Positions 46,691 through 56,315 of a stretch of 64,000 bases of DNA are shown here, piece after piece. The notes beneath the pieces are model-generated. The model searched no databases. It had not been told where the DNA came from and worked only from the letters and a program-made list of their open reading frames with translations. Source of the DNA: Desmodus rotundus. Its lineage: Eukaryota > Chordata > Mammalia > Chiroptera > Phyllostomidae. Made by a program: the position numbers and the translations under genes. The stretch's first letter is position 1. Each line of letters starts with the position of its first letter. The stretch lies in NCBI RefSeq assembly GCF_022682495.2, contig NC_071396.1:58917159-58981158 (forward strand), in the 5' to 3' direction.

Positions 46691-46702
46691 CCTCCATCTT
46701 GG
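46691..46702 (-). promoter_or_regulatory. YY1-like motif at the 5' end of HAL1-4
   Basis: The minus strand reads ccaagatggagg within the first 25 bases of the element. One base differs from the CAAGATGGCGG core. Confidence 0.45.
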
Positions 46703-46714
46703 CCGGAAGCCTAA

Positions 46715-47170
46715 TTTTCCTTTCTGATCATTCATTATTTGCATATAAAATGCAACTGATTTCTGGATATTAGTTTTTTATCCTGATCCTTCACTGAATT
46801 CAGTTATCAGTTCTAGTAATTTCTTGGTGGAATCTTTGGAGTTCTCTATGTACAGTATCATGTCATCTGAAAATAAAGACAGTGGTACTTCTTCCTTTCC
46901 AATTTGGATGCTGTTTATTTCTTCTTCTCTCTGATTGCTATGGCTAGAACTTCCTGCATTATGTTAAATAAGAGAGGTGAAAGTGGACATCCCTGTCTTG
47001 TTACCAATCTTAAGGGGCTTGCTTGTAGTTTTTGCCTGTTGAGTATGACGCTGGCAGTGTGTTTTTCACATATGGCCTTTATTATGTTTAGTATGTTCTC
47101 TCTATTCCCACCTTCCTGAGAGTTTTTATCATAGATGGGTGCTGGATTTTATCAAATGCTTTTTGCAAAT
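46715..47170 (-). mobile_element. Old L1 fragment, ORF2 RT domain
   Basis: The plus strand carries the complement of an RT-domain stretch: tttccaatttggatgctgtt, then the complement of FADD context (tcatctgaaaataaagacag), ccctgtcttgttaccaatct, and tttatcaaatgctttttgca. Gaps and substitutions relative to the young L1s are many. The fragment is not contiguous with any other L1 here. Confidence 0.82.
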
Positions 47171-47934
47171 TTCTCTCTCTCTCATTATTATTTTACTACA
47201 AATACACCCTCTCTCTGGTTCCTCATTGTGAGAGAGTAAGAATAGCCACAAAGTTGTCAGGCAGAATTCAAGAAGCCACTCCATTTGAGGTCTCAATCTC
47301 CTCATCTGTGTAATGGAATGTACAAAACCTGCCCGAAGGGGTGCTGGGTGGGCATTTGCTGTACCACAGAAGCCAGCCTGGCACACAGAAGCATTCAGGG
47401 AGGGCAAATGCAGTTTCTTACCTCCCCGAATTGCAGGGAATTCTATGGAGAGTCTTGGGGACATAATCATCACTTTCCTTCAACTTAACTTTGTTTTCTT
47501 TTGTATGCTCCTGTCATCAAGCTTTCCCTATTCTCTCCATGCTTTCTCCAGTTGCACCTCTGTTTGACACTCTTAAATAGGTGAGTGTTCTGTGTGAATT
47601 AGATATGGGAAGATGCAGGTGACTGAACAGTCAGAGATGGTTGAAGTCCTAGTCGTGCACCTGAGGAGATTCTCTTAGCCTAGAGGTCTGGCCCAAAGGG
47701 CACAGAATGGGGGTCCAACAAGCTGGGGCTTGTTTCTAATTGTGCTTAAGGGGGGATATGCAGGGAAGTGGTAGGATGATGACCACATGATATGAGCAGG
47801 GTATAGGGAACCATTCCATGCTTGGGAAATGTGGCCCAGCCCCCACTCGGAAAAGCCAGTGGGGAGCAAGACTCAGCGGGCAGGTCCTATGCCATGGATA
47901 GGTTCTCCCATGGGGAATCAGGCCTGCATTGTAC
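47171..47934. other. Old non-coding DNA, nothing firmly recognised
   Basis: A faint MIR-like piece (tctcaatctcctcatctgtg, about 47290) is the only hint of a repeat. Open frames are short and overlap. Confidence 0.4.
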
Positions 47935-48430
47935 CTAGGCTGCTATGAGACTTACTTTTGCTAAAACTCGCTCAACCTGGATTGAGGCAGCAAATGTTTA
48001 CTGAGTTTAAATTCCTGAAGTCTGTGCTAAACCTCCCAAGTATGGAGTGCAACCAGTTCTACCACTTTCCCCCTTGAGCTGTAACATCCTTCTCTTTGAA
48101 GTAATTATCAGTATTCTATCCTTTGTTGTCCGTAAAAGGTAATCACCTACAGTGAACCTGTGCATAGTAAATGAGGACCATCCTTGGTGTAATGTGCCCA
48201 GAAAAGCAATAAAAGCCTGTCCAGGCAGGGGTCAGCTCTCTCTCTTGGGCTCTCTCTAGCCCTCTTGCCCTCTCTCACTCAGAGAGTGGCCATGCCACCC
48301 CTTTTTCTCCACAGGATTTCTGTAGTCCATGTGTATTTGTGTATTGCAGCTGGAACATAGGATCCTGCTGGCCAGGATCCGCATCAGCAGGGTGGTGGGA
48401 AAAGTGAACTGTGGGACCTGGCCAGAAATA
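47935..48430 (+). mobile_element. LTR-like fragment
   Basis: A polyadenylation signal (gcaataaaagcctgtcc, about 48207) is followed by an R/U5-like segment rich in ctctct and then a 3' part with ggaacataggatcctgctgg. The order resembles an LTR, but there is no partner copy and the ends are not clear. Confidence 0.42.
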
Positions 48431-48459
48431 TCAACTCTGGCAGAACTCTTTGGTCTGAT

Positions 48460-49585
48460 GTGCCTTGACTCTGATTGATCCTGCTAGGGTCGCCTACTCA
48501 CCCCTGAGCCAACCACTGTGGCCAGGGGAATGTGGAGCACCCATTGGTTAGTGTCAGTGTCAGTGCTGCTTCAGTGGGCAGTGGGAGGCTGGGGTTGGAA
48601 GATGTGGTGGGTACTGCATACATCCCTCCCACGCTGGGCTCATCCCTTCGCCGCACCACCCATATGGTTCATTCCAGACACCATAGCTCTGACCTATATT
48701 GCCCTCTCAACTAGGCTCCTGTGTATTCCTTTCTGACCCTTTGGATCCCTGCTCCCCAGCTCTTGTCACAAGTCCTTTCTGTATTAAGCACTAAACTAAT
48801 TTGGTCATGTCTGGATTGAGTGTCTAGCTCTCCCATTGGCAAGAGACAGAAGCCCAACTCAAACTGGTTTAAGATAAAAAATCCTGTGGATGGATTAGGC
48901 ATTGCAGCATCTAAGGACTAAAAGCCTTTAAGTCCCCATACAGCTTCATTTTTTTTTACCTCTTCTTTCCTCTGGGTTTGTATTCATTTATCCCTGGCAG
49001 TAACAAAGATGGCCACTATGGTGAACTCAGGACACACTACACAGTTCCCACTTCATCTACTGGAAGGGCTGTCAGCAGACATTTCTCAGCACCCCCAGCT
49101 CCCTTACCCAAGGTTACACCTTTCTCTTGGTGACTCAGACCCAATGGCTGATAGATGTGGGGATGAAAAAGCTTGGCCATCTCAGCCCTCAGGACATTTC
49201 TGATGGGGCCAGAGGTCACCACGGGGCAGCTGAAGCTGTCTCTTCTCTCTCTGCCCATCCTGTTACCTTTCTACCTTCCACAGGATGGATCCCCAGGGCC
49301 CATTTAATGAAAGTCCTGCCCTCTGAAATCTGTTTCAGTTTACTTCCTGGGGAAACCAAACTGCGACAAAGACTGACTATCTCCTTGTCAATGTCTTACC
49401 ACTTTAGTGACCCATAGAGAAGGAAAGGACATGCCTCTTGCCCCAAAGTGTGCAAAATCTCAAGTCTGAATGCCTCTGATTGGTTCTGCCTGAGTCACAT
49501 GATCACCCTCCCCAACAACCTTGATGACTGGGGAGATGTAGTACTCTCATTGGCCAGGGCCAGGTCATCTGGCCAACCTACAGCT
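48460..49585 (+). repeat. Ancient interspersed repeat pieces, family not named
   Basis: Two parts share a pattern: gactctgattgatcctgcta with gagccaaccactgtggccag (about 48468-48527), and ctctgattggttctgcctga with tctcattggccagggcca (about 49471-49564). The middle part has caactcaaactggtttaaga. I recall this combination from old mammalian repeats, but I cannot name the family. Confidence 0.4.
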
Positions 49586-52019
49586 TGGGTGTATCAGGCT
49601 CCATCTGAAACTGGGTAGGACTTTGAAGGGGGCATGTGATTCCACAAGAGGGAAACTGAGGCTATTTGCACAAGAAGGAAATGAATGCTGACAGACCCAT
49701 AGTTGTCCAGCATAAGCTCTGCCTTCAGAGAGCTCAGACTGAGGGTGGAAACAGCAGTGCATCAGCAATGCAGGGCGCCCCAGGACTGGAGGGAAATGTT
49801 CCTTCCTGGCCCCCCACAAGGTAACTTGTTTCTTGACTTTTGCCTCCTGTGCTCTTCCCTTGGTGGTGTTGGGGGGATGTTTTATGCAGGGTGTGAACAC
49901 AGCCAAAGATCCTGCCATGGCCAGCCTATCCTGGAGTGGCTGCCACATGGCCATGAGCAGCATGGCCCATCTGGACCACAGGCAGAAATTCCATACCACC
50001 TGCCAGGAGATACCAAAGCCACCCCTGGATCAGAGGCAGCAGCTTTTTCCAATTAGTCACCAGGGTGACACACACCAAATCAAAGTTGACACTTCAAATG
50101 GGCCAATCAATAACTCCATTTTCTTTTTCCTATGTGGTGGGAGAGGGAAAGATAATTCATGAGACCTTTTTTTTCTCATCTAGCAGACATAAAAAAGCCC
50201 AAGGAAATTTTCTTCTCAGTTGCTCTTTGAATGGACAGGTTTTCCTCTTTCCATTTCCCCTCAGAAATGGTTTGGGAGGTACCCATGGAGACAGCCAGAG
50301 TCCTGCCTCCTGGCCTAAGTGCCCATGCTCCCCAGGCACATAGCAAGGGCCATGGTGGGAGTGAAGAGGACTGTCTGCACCTCTGCCTTTAAAGCAGAGA
50401 GTGCCTTTTCTCTGCCAGGGAAGGTCCCTGTGACACCTTAGCTAATGTCAGGCAGTTCTTCCCCAGGGTCCTCACTCTGCTCCTCCATGGTCAGGCCATG
50501 TCCCTCACTCCAGACTTGCTTCCTCATTGCTCCCTTTCTCTGTCTCAGTGGAGGTTCAGGGCCTGAGACAATAACCTTGGGGATAGGACATTAGCCTGCC
50601 TCTGCCCCTATAGCCAAACGATCTTGGTTGTATGGACAGTTGGTCACTCTGCTCTTTCACATACCTCCTTTGAGCTCTGACCCTAAAGTTCCCTCATCCC
50701 TAACCATTCCACCAGATGTCCTGGAGGCACTGCAAACCCAGCAGGCCCCTGCATCCTCCCTATACCTGCTCCTCCTCTGTGTCCTCACCTTAGGGATGGC
50801 CCTAGCTTCTGCCTGGTCCTGGGACTAAGAATCTGGATGTAATTTGGGACCAATCTCCTTGCCTCCATGTGCTATCATTCACTTGGTTCCCATTCCCTCA
50901 CCTCCTCCTATGTCTGTGACTGCCCCTTGCTTCATGTCCACATCTTCCATCAGAACTACAGCCATAGCTCCTGATTGCTCTCCAGCCTTCTGTCTCTCCA
51001 GATCCCTGCCCCCATATCCAGCTTCCAGTTGAGACACTAAAACACAGTGAAAATCCTATTAGTGACCATGCTGCCGCCTACTGAAGACCACCATCTCAAT
51101 ATCTCAGGCCTTTGTATGTTTTCTTTACTCCTCTGGGAATTCCAGCTCCCACAGCCTCCTAGACCAGCCTCTCCAGGAGAACTGAGCTTCTAGGGTATGG
51201 CCTGGGCTCCCTTTCTCCCCCACAGCAGCCTCACAGACCTGCACAGTTGGGATTCCATTCACTTCTGTGGACCAGCAGTAGAATGGAGGCTCTTCCCAGC
51301 TTCCTCATGTTTGCTGTTGAGTGATTTTTTCCCCCCTAGGGTCCAGCCTCACCCACCTCCAAGGGCCTAGCCTGAAGGTGGCAGGGGTGGGGTGGGGAGG
51401 CTGTGGCCCCTAAGGGGCCTGGGACTCCTGTGGCAGGCTGGGCTTCTCTGCATTAAAGAAGCTGGTCCTTGGTCTCCCTACCCTGGGTTGGCAGCTGGGC
51501 AGCACTGGTTCCTTGTCCCATTCTCTTCCCTCCCATACCCCCCATCTAATTAATACCTGGAGTGCCAGCTGCTTCTTTGCTCTATCTCATCTCCAGTATT
51601 TTTCATGTCCAATACACGGAGGAGCTTTCCTGAAGGCTTTGAAGTCTCCGGGCACACGAATAAAGATGTCACCCTGGCACGCACAGTGCTTCTTAATGAG
51701 GATGGTTTGATGTGGAAGTTGTGGGCCCAGAGGGAAACAGCGCCCCCCTAACCACCCCACTACCCCTCCCTGCCATCTTCTGTAGAAAGTAGCCATGCCT
51801 GTTTGAAGCAGGCAGATGCAGGGGAAGAACCCAAGTTTGAAGCACAGCAGACTAAGGGGGGTCTGCGCCTAGTAGGTTCCAGGAGGAAGGCAAGGTTGAT
51901 AACTTGCTTGCTGTCACTCCCTTTTCCATGCCCAGGAAGCCAATTCCAGAGTTCCAGATCAGACAGAGAATTGGCTGAAGAGGGAGTACAGGTCAGCTAA
52001 AAGTGCAGAAAAGAGCACT
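49586..52019. other. Old non-coding DNA, no gene supported
   Basis: Open frames of up to 144 codons (49999-49565 minus) and 117 codons (50056 end, plus) overlap on opposite strands and show no domain. The part at about 50640-51060 may be an old repeat that I cannot name. No CpG island, splice-bounded exon or tRNA was recognised. Confidence 0.45.
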
Positions 52020-52260
52020 TTGAGGGCAGGGAGGGGGGAGATGGAGAGTGGGGCAGTGAGGCTGGATGGAGATGGTACCTAGAAGGGACCAGGGAGGAGA
52101 TAGTGCCTGGGGGTACAACTAGGGAAAAGATGGAGTCTGGAGGGTGGAACCAGAGAGGTGAAGGAGCCTGGAAAGATGGGGGAGGGTAGGGGGGTGGATA
52201 GAAAGGAGATGGAGTCTGGGGGAGGGTAGGGGGACTGGGTTGAGACAGAAGAGGGGAAAG
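52020..52260. repeat. Purine-rich diverged minisatellite
   Basis: The plus strand is rich in G and A with loosely repeated units: gagatggtacc, gagatagtgcctggggg, aagatggagtctggaggg, gagatggagtctggggga. The spacing is irregular (about 30-60 bp). Confidence 0.55.
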
Positions 52261-52404
52261 CTTCTGAAGAGTGGCCCCAGGGTTCTAAACACAGCCTGGG
52301 TAGCCAGCTCTAGAAAATGCCCCACCTCCTTCATCTGAAAACAAGATGTTCTAAAGCAGTGTGTGAGAGGTGCATAGACTCAGGGCAGGCTTGATGGGAA
52401 GAAT

Positions 52405-52545
52405 CTGGCTCTGCCACCTGGGTGAGATCCTGACTTCTCTGTGCCTTAGTTTCTTTATCTGGAAGAGGGGCTAATATTAGACTCTATCTGATAGATGTTG
52501 TGAGGACTAATGAGCTAACTTGTGTAAAGGACTAGACATAGAACA
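52405..52545 (+). repeat. MIR SINE fragment
   Basis: In sense order it has ctctgccacctgggtgagat, tgtgccttagtttctttatc, and tgttgtgaggactaatgagc, matching the MIR core and right arm. Confidence 0.82.
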
Positions 52546-52839
52546 ATTATAACCCAGTTTTGGTTAAATATATATCTTGGAGCTTAGGCATCCTTGGGGC
52601 CCCTGAACACCCCCATCTTCCTTTCTTAGCTTACCTATCACCCACTCATTGCCTTTGCTCCTGGTTTAGGCTCTGTCAGTTCCATCCTAAGCTCCATTGT
52701 CATGGTGTGCAAGGAGCTCCTTAGTGGTTCTGGTGAACTCAGACCCTGAGACATTACCTACCTGCACTTGACTTCAAGATTCTGCCTCTGGGCAGTCCCT
52801 GCCACCTGGGACTGCTGACTATTTCTTTAAGCATAGAGC

Positions 52840-53030
52840 TGTTAGCCAGCATGTTTTGAGCATTTATTGGACCCTTTATATGGGTGAGTTCAATTCCCTT
52901 CCAAGAAAACCAGAAAGTAGGTATTGTTATCACTACTATTTTACAGGTATTGAAAAGGAGGCACAAAGGAGCTAAGGAAGTTGCCCAGAGTCACAGGGCA
53001 ACTGGCAGGGACTGAGTCAGGATTCACTCT
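52840..53030 (-). repeat. MIR SINE fragment
   Basis: The plus strand has gagcatttattggacccttt, ctattttacaggtattgaaa, and gttgcccagagtcacagggc, the complement of MIR from its right arm to its core. Confidence 0.82.
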
Positions 53031-53631
53031 GTGATCAACTAGGATATTAGCCGAAATTTTCATTTCCAGTCCCCTCGTATGGTGGGCCTGTCTTGAGGCC
53101 CCTATGATCTCATGGCTGTACACTCCTGTCTTGGGGTATTCTTGATTTAGGGTGGTATAGATTATCCAACCTTTAACCATGTGGGTCCTTAAGAACCCGG
53201 CAGAACTCAGAATGAAAAGTGTTACTCCCTCCAGCTATCCAATGAGAGTTCCTAAGGGATCATGGGTCCCAGAGGAAGGTCATGTGTTTAGATCATCATG
53301 GAACCAAGAGGGCAGAGTCTGTTGGGTGGGTTGAAACAGCCCCCAGCAGGGGTACTACAGAGAACTAGAGCTGGTGACAGGCCTGGCAGTAGGACAGTGA
53401 CCTGCGTCCTTGAAAACATGGGGAATAGGTAGGTCTTTGCCAGTCCCTGATGCTTAAACCTTCCCCTGCACCCTAACATTCTGACCCACCATGCTTTTGT
53501 CAGGCGCTTATCTTTAGCCTCACATGAATACCTCCTAGGGAGATATTAATGCACTTAGTCATAATGAGAAAACAAAGACCAAGAGTTTAGGTGATTGAGA
53601 CTGCATAGCATCGATCTCCTTCCTTTCCTTG
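53031..53631. other. Old non-coding DNA, nothing recognised
   Basis: No supported gene or repeat. Confidence 0.4.
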
Positions 53632-53975
53632 TCTTTTTCTTTTTAATTTATATTGTTATTCAATTACATTTGTATGCCTTTTCTCCCCATCCTTCCACCC
53701 CAACCCAGTTGAACGCACCTCCCTCCCCCAACTCCACCCTCCCCCTTGATTTTGTCCCTGAGTATTTTATAATAGTTCCTGCAATCCCCTCTCCTCACTG
53801 TCCCCTCCCCACTCCCCCCCCGCCCATTGTTAGATTGTTCTTAACTTCAATGTCTCTGGTTATATTTTGTTTGCTTGTTTCTTCTGTTGATTATGTTCCA
53901 GTTAAAGGTGAGATCATATGGTATTGGGACTTCACCACCTGCCTTATTTCACTTAGCATAATGACGTCCACTTTC
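53632..53975 (-). mobile_element. L1-G, 3' part: 5'-truncated L1 split by HAL1-5
   Basis: An antisense L1 3' end starts with a T-rich tail at about 53632 and runs through the 3' UTR into the last codons of ORF2. It stops at tccactttc (53967-53975), the probable left duplication of HAL1-5, and continues after HAL1-5 at 55991. Confidence 0.82.
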
Positions 53976-54400
53976 TTTTTTTTTCCCATGGATTACAATT
54001 TTTAAAATGTATTTATTGATTATGATATTACAGTTGTCCCATTTCCCGCCCCCCTCAATCCACTCCATCCTGCCAACACCCTCCCTCCCACATTCCCCCC
54101 CGTTAGTTCATGTCCATGGGTCATACTTATAAGTTCTTTGGCTTCTACATTTCCTACACTATTCTTACCCTCCCCCTGTCTATTTCCCACCTATCATCTA
54201 TGCTACTTATTCACTGTACCTTTCCCCCCTTCTCCCACTCCCACTCCCCTATTGACAACCCTCCATGTGATCTCCATCTATGGTTCTGTTCTTGTTCTAG
54301 TTTTTTGCGTAGTTTGCTCTTGTTTTTGTTTTAGGTGTGGTTGTTAATAACTGTGAGTTTGCTGTCATTTTTACTGTTCATATTTTTTATCTTCTTTTTC

Positions 54401-55238
54401 TTAGGTAACTCCCTTTAACATTTCATAAAATAAGGGCTGGGTGATGATGAACTCCTTGAACTTGACCTTATCTGAGAAGCACTTTATCTTCCCTTCCATT
54501 CTAAATGATAGCTTTACTGGATACAGTAATCTTGGATGTAGGTCCTTGCCTTTCATGACTTGGAATACTTCTTTCCAGCCCCTTCTTGCCTGTAAGGTCT
54601 CTTTGGAGAAATCAGCTGACAGTCTTATGGGAAATCCTTTGTAGGTAACTGTGTCCTTTTCTCTTGCTGCTTCTAAGATTCTCTCCTGTTTAATCTTAGG
54701 TAATGTAATTATGATCTCCCTTGGTGTGTTTCTCCTTGGGTCCAGCTTCTTTGGGACTCTCTGAGCTTCCTGGACTTCCTGGAAGTCTATTTCCTTTGCC
54801 AGATTAGGGAAGTTCTCCTTCACTATTTGTTCAAATAAGTTTTCAATTTTTTGTTCTTCCTCTTCTCCTTCTGACACCACTATAATTCGGATGTTGGAAC
54901 GTTTCAAGATGTCCTGGAGGTTCCTAAGCCTCTCCTCATTTTTCTGAATTCTTGTTTCTTCATTCTTTTCTGGTTGGATGTTTCTTTCTTCCTTCTGGTC
55001 CACACCATTGATTAGAGTCCCAGTTTCATTTGCATCACTACTGGATCCCTGTACATTTTCCTTTGTTTCTCTTAGCATAGGCTTCATTTTTTCATCTGGT
55101 TTTCAAACAGATTCAACCAATTCTGTGAGCATCTTGATAACCAGTGTTTTGAACTGTGCATCCGATAGGTTGGCTATCTCTTCCTCGCTTAGTTGTATTT
55201 TTTTCTGGAGCTTTGAAGTGTTCTGTCATTTGGGCCAT
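54401..55238 (-). pseudogene. HAL1-5 ORF1, nearly intact
   Basis: The frame is open for 228 codons (55087-54401). It holds a coiled-coil-like region, IRIIVVSEGEEEEQKIENLF, EAQRVPKKLDPRRN and a full C-terminal domain ending YEMLKGVT. Upstream, the N-terminal part from the start codon at 55238 is separated by an extra A in the run near 55200 and by a TGA where HAL1-2 has CGA. Only these lesions were seen, so the copy is fairly young. The protein would resemble L1 ORF1p, an RNA chaperone. Confidence 0.82.
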
Positions 55239-55966
55239 TTTTTTTGTCTTGGTGTGTCTGTTTCTTAAAGGGGCGGAACCTTAGGTGTTAACTGGGGCAG
55301 GGTAATGCTGGTCACTGCGCTGTGATGCTGTACATGGGGGAGGGGCCGAGAGGGAGCAATGGTGCTGGCTCCCCTCTCCACCAGATTTCAGTCACTCCCT
55401 CTGCTACCCACAATCAAACTGGGCTCCTCTGGTGCTGGTTCCCAGGTGGGTGGGCCTGTGCACGCCCCAGGCCCCTGTGCGTCTCTCCAACGACCTCTCC
55501 TGTGAGGCTGGGAGTCTCTCCTGCTGCTGCCCCAACCCCCACTTCCATTTTCAATCAGAGGTTTGAGGCTTTATTTCCCCGCACTGGAGTCCTGGCTTGC
55601 GTGGTCTGCTTTGCTCAATGCCGTTTGTCTGGTTTATCTGTGCGTGAATGTGGGGCCACAGGGTGCTACCCACTACTCTGCCTGCCCCATTCTCTGCCAC
55701 TCTGAGTCCGGCCATCTCCACATATCTTTACGAATGTGGGGCCGCAGGGTCTGCCAGTGGTCAGACTGCCTGCCCCATTCGTCCCACACTCCACCAGTCT
55801 GGGTCCCACCACGGCCACCCAAGTCCTGTCTGCCCAACTGCCCATCTCCACCCCTCCTACCGGTCTGGATGAATGTTTATTTTTTGTTTCCTTGGTGTCA
55901 GACTTCCTTGCTGTTCGATTTTCTGTAAGTTCTGGTTGTGTGAGGAGGCACAGTGTGTGTACCTAT

Positions 55967-55979
55967 ACCGCCATCTTGG
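55967..55979 (-). promoter_or_regulatory. YY1-like motif at the 5' end of HAL1-5
   Basis: The minus strand reads accaagatggcgg within the first 25 bases of the element, a full match to the YY1 core. Confidence 0.55.
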
Positions 55980-55990
55980 TTCTCCAGATT

Positions 55991-56047
55991 TCCAGTTTCA
56001 TCCATGCTGTTGCAAAGGGTATAAGCTCCTTTTTCGTTTTGTTTTAA
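55991..56047 (-). mobile_element. L1-G, remainder beyond HAL1-5
   Basis: The plus strand resumes with tccagtttcatccatgctgt and aagggtataagctcc, the ORF2 3' region expected after 53966. It ends at the T-rich start of L1-H. Its true 5' border is hidden by that insertion. Confidence 0.7.
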
Positions 56048-56315
56048 ATCTTTTTTTATTTTTTTAAAATTTTATTGTTATTCAATTACAGTTGTATGCC
56101 TTTTATCCCCATCCCTCCACCCCAACCCAACTGAACTCACCTCCCTCCCCAACCTCCACCCTCCCCCTTGATTTCGTCCATGTGTCCTTTATAGTAGTTC
56201 CTGTAATCCCCTCTTCCCACTGTCCCCTTTCCAACCCCCCCCCGCCCGGGCTATTGTTAGATTGTTCTTAACTTCAATGTCTCTGGTTATATTTTGTTCG
56301 CTTTTTTCTTTCATT

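Larger units (their letters stand above)
44731..46712 (-). mobile_element. HAL1-4: ORF1-only half-L1 element, full length
   Basis: The antisense element runs from a 5' tip with the complement of ccaagatggagg (46691-46702) to a 3' A-rich end near 44731 (complement of ataaatatatttaaaaaaag). It has a 5' UTR of about 720 bp, an ORF1 region (45976 to about 45130) and a 3' UTR, with no ORF2. Layout and sequence match HAL1-2 and HAL1-5. Confidence 0.87.
53976..55990 (-). mobile_element. HAL1-5: ORF1-only half-L1 element, full length, inside L1-G
   Basis: The antisense element runs from its 5' tip (complement of gagaaccaagatggcggt, about 55985-55967) to an A-rich end near 53976-54010. It has a GC-rich 5' UTR of about 750 bp, an ORF1 of about 279 codons with few lesions, and a 3' UTR. 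The flanks tccactttc and tccagtttc lie in L1-G, whose ORF2 sequence continues across the gap. It is the best preserved HAL1 ORF1 in the window with a full C-terminal domain. Confidence 0.88.

Noticed and set aside
48491..48527. A VES SINE fragment suggested by gagccaaccactgtggccag.
   Set aside because: The surrounding sequence fits an older unnamed repeat better, and no other part of a VES SINE is present.
49565..50056. Possible host gene from open frames of 144 and 117 codons on opposite strands.
   Set aside because: They overlap, lack domains, and lie in DNA with scattered old repeats. No splice-bounded conserved exon was seen.
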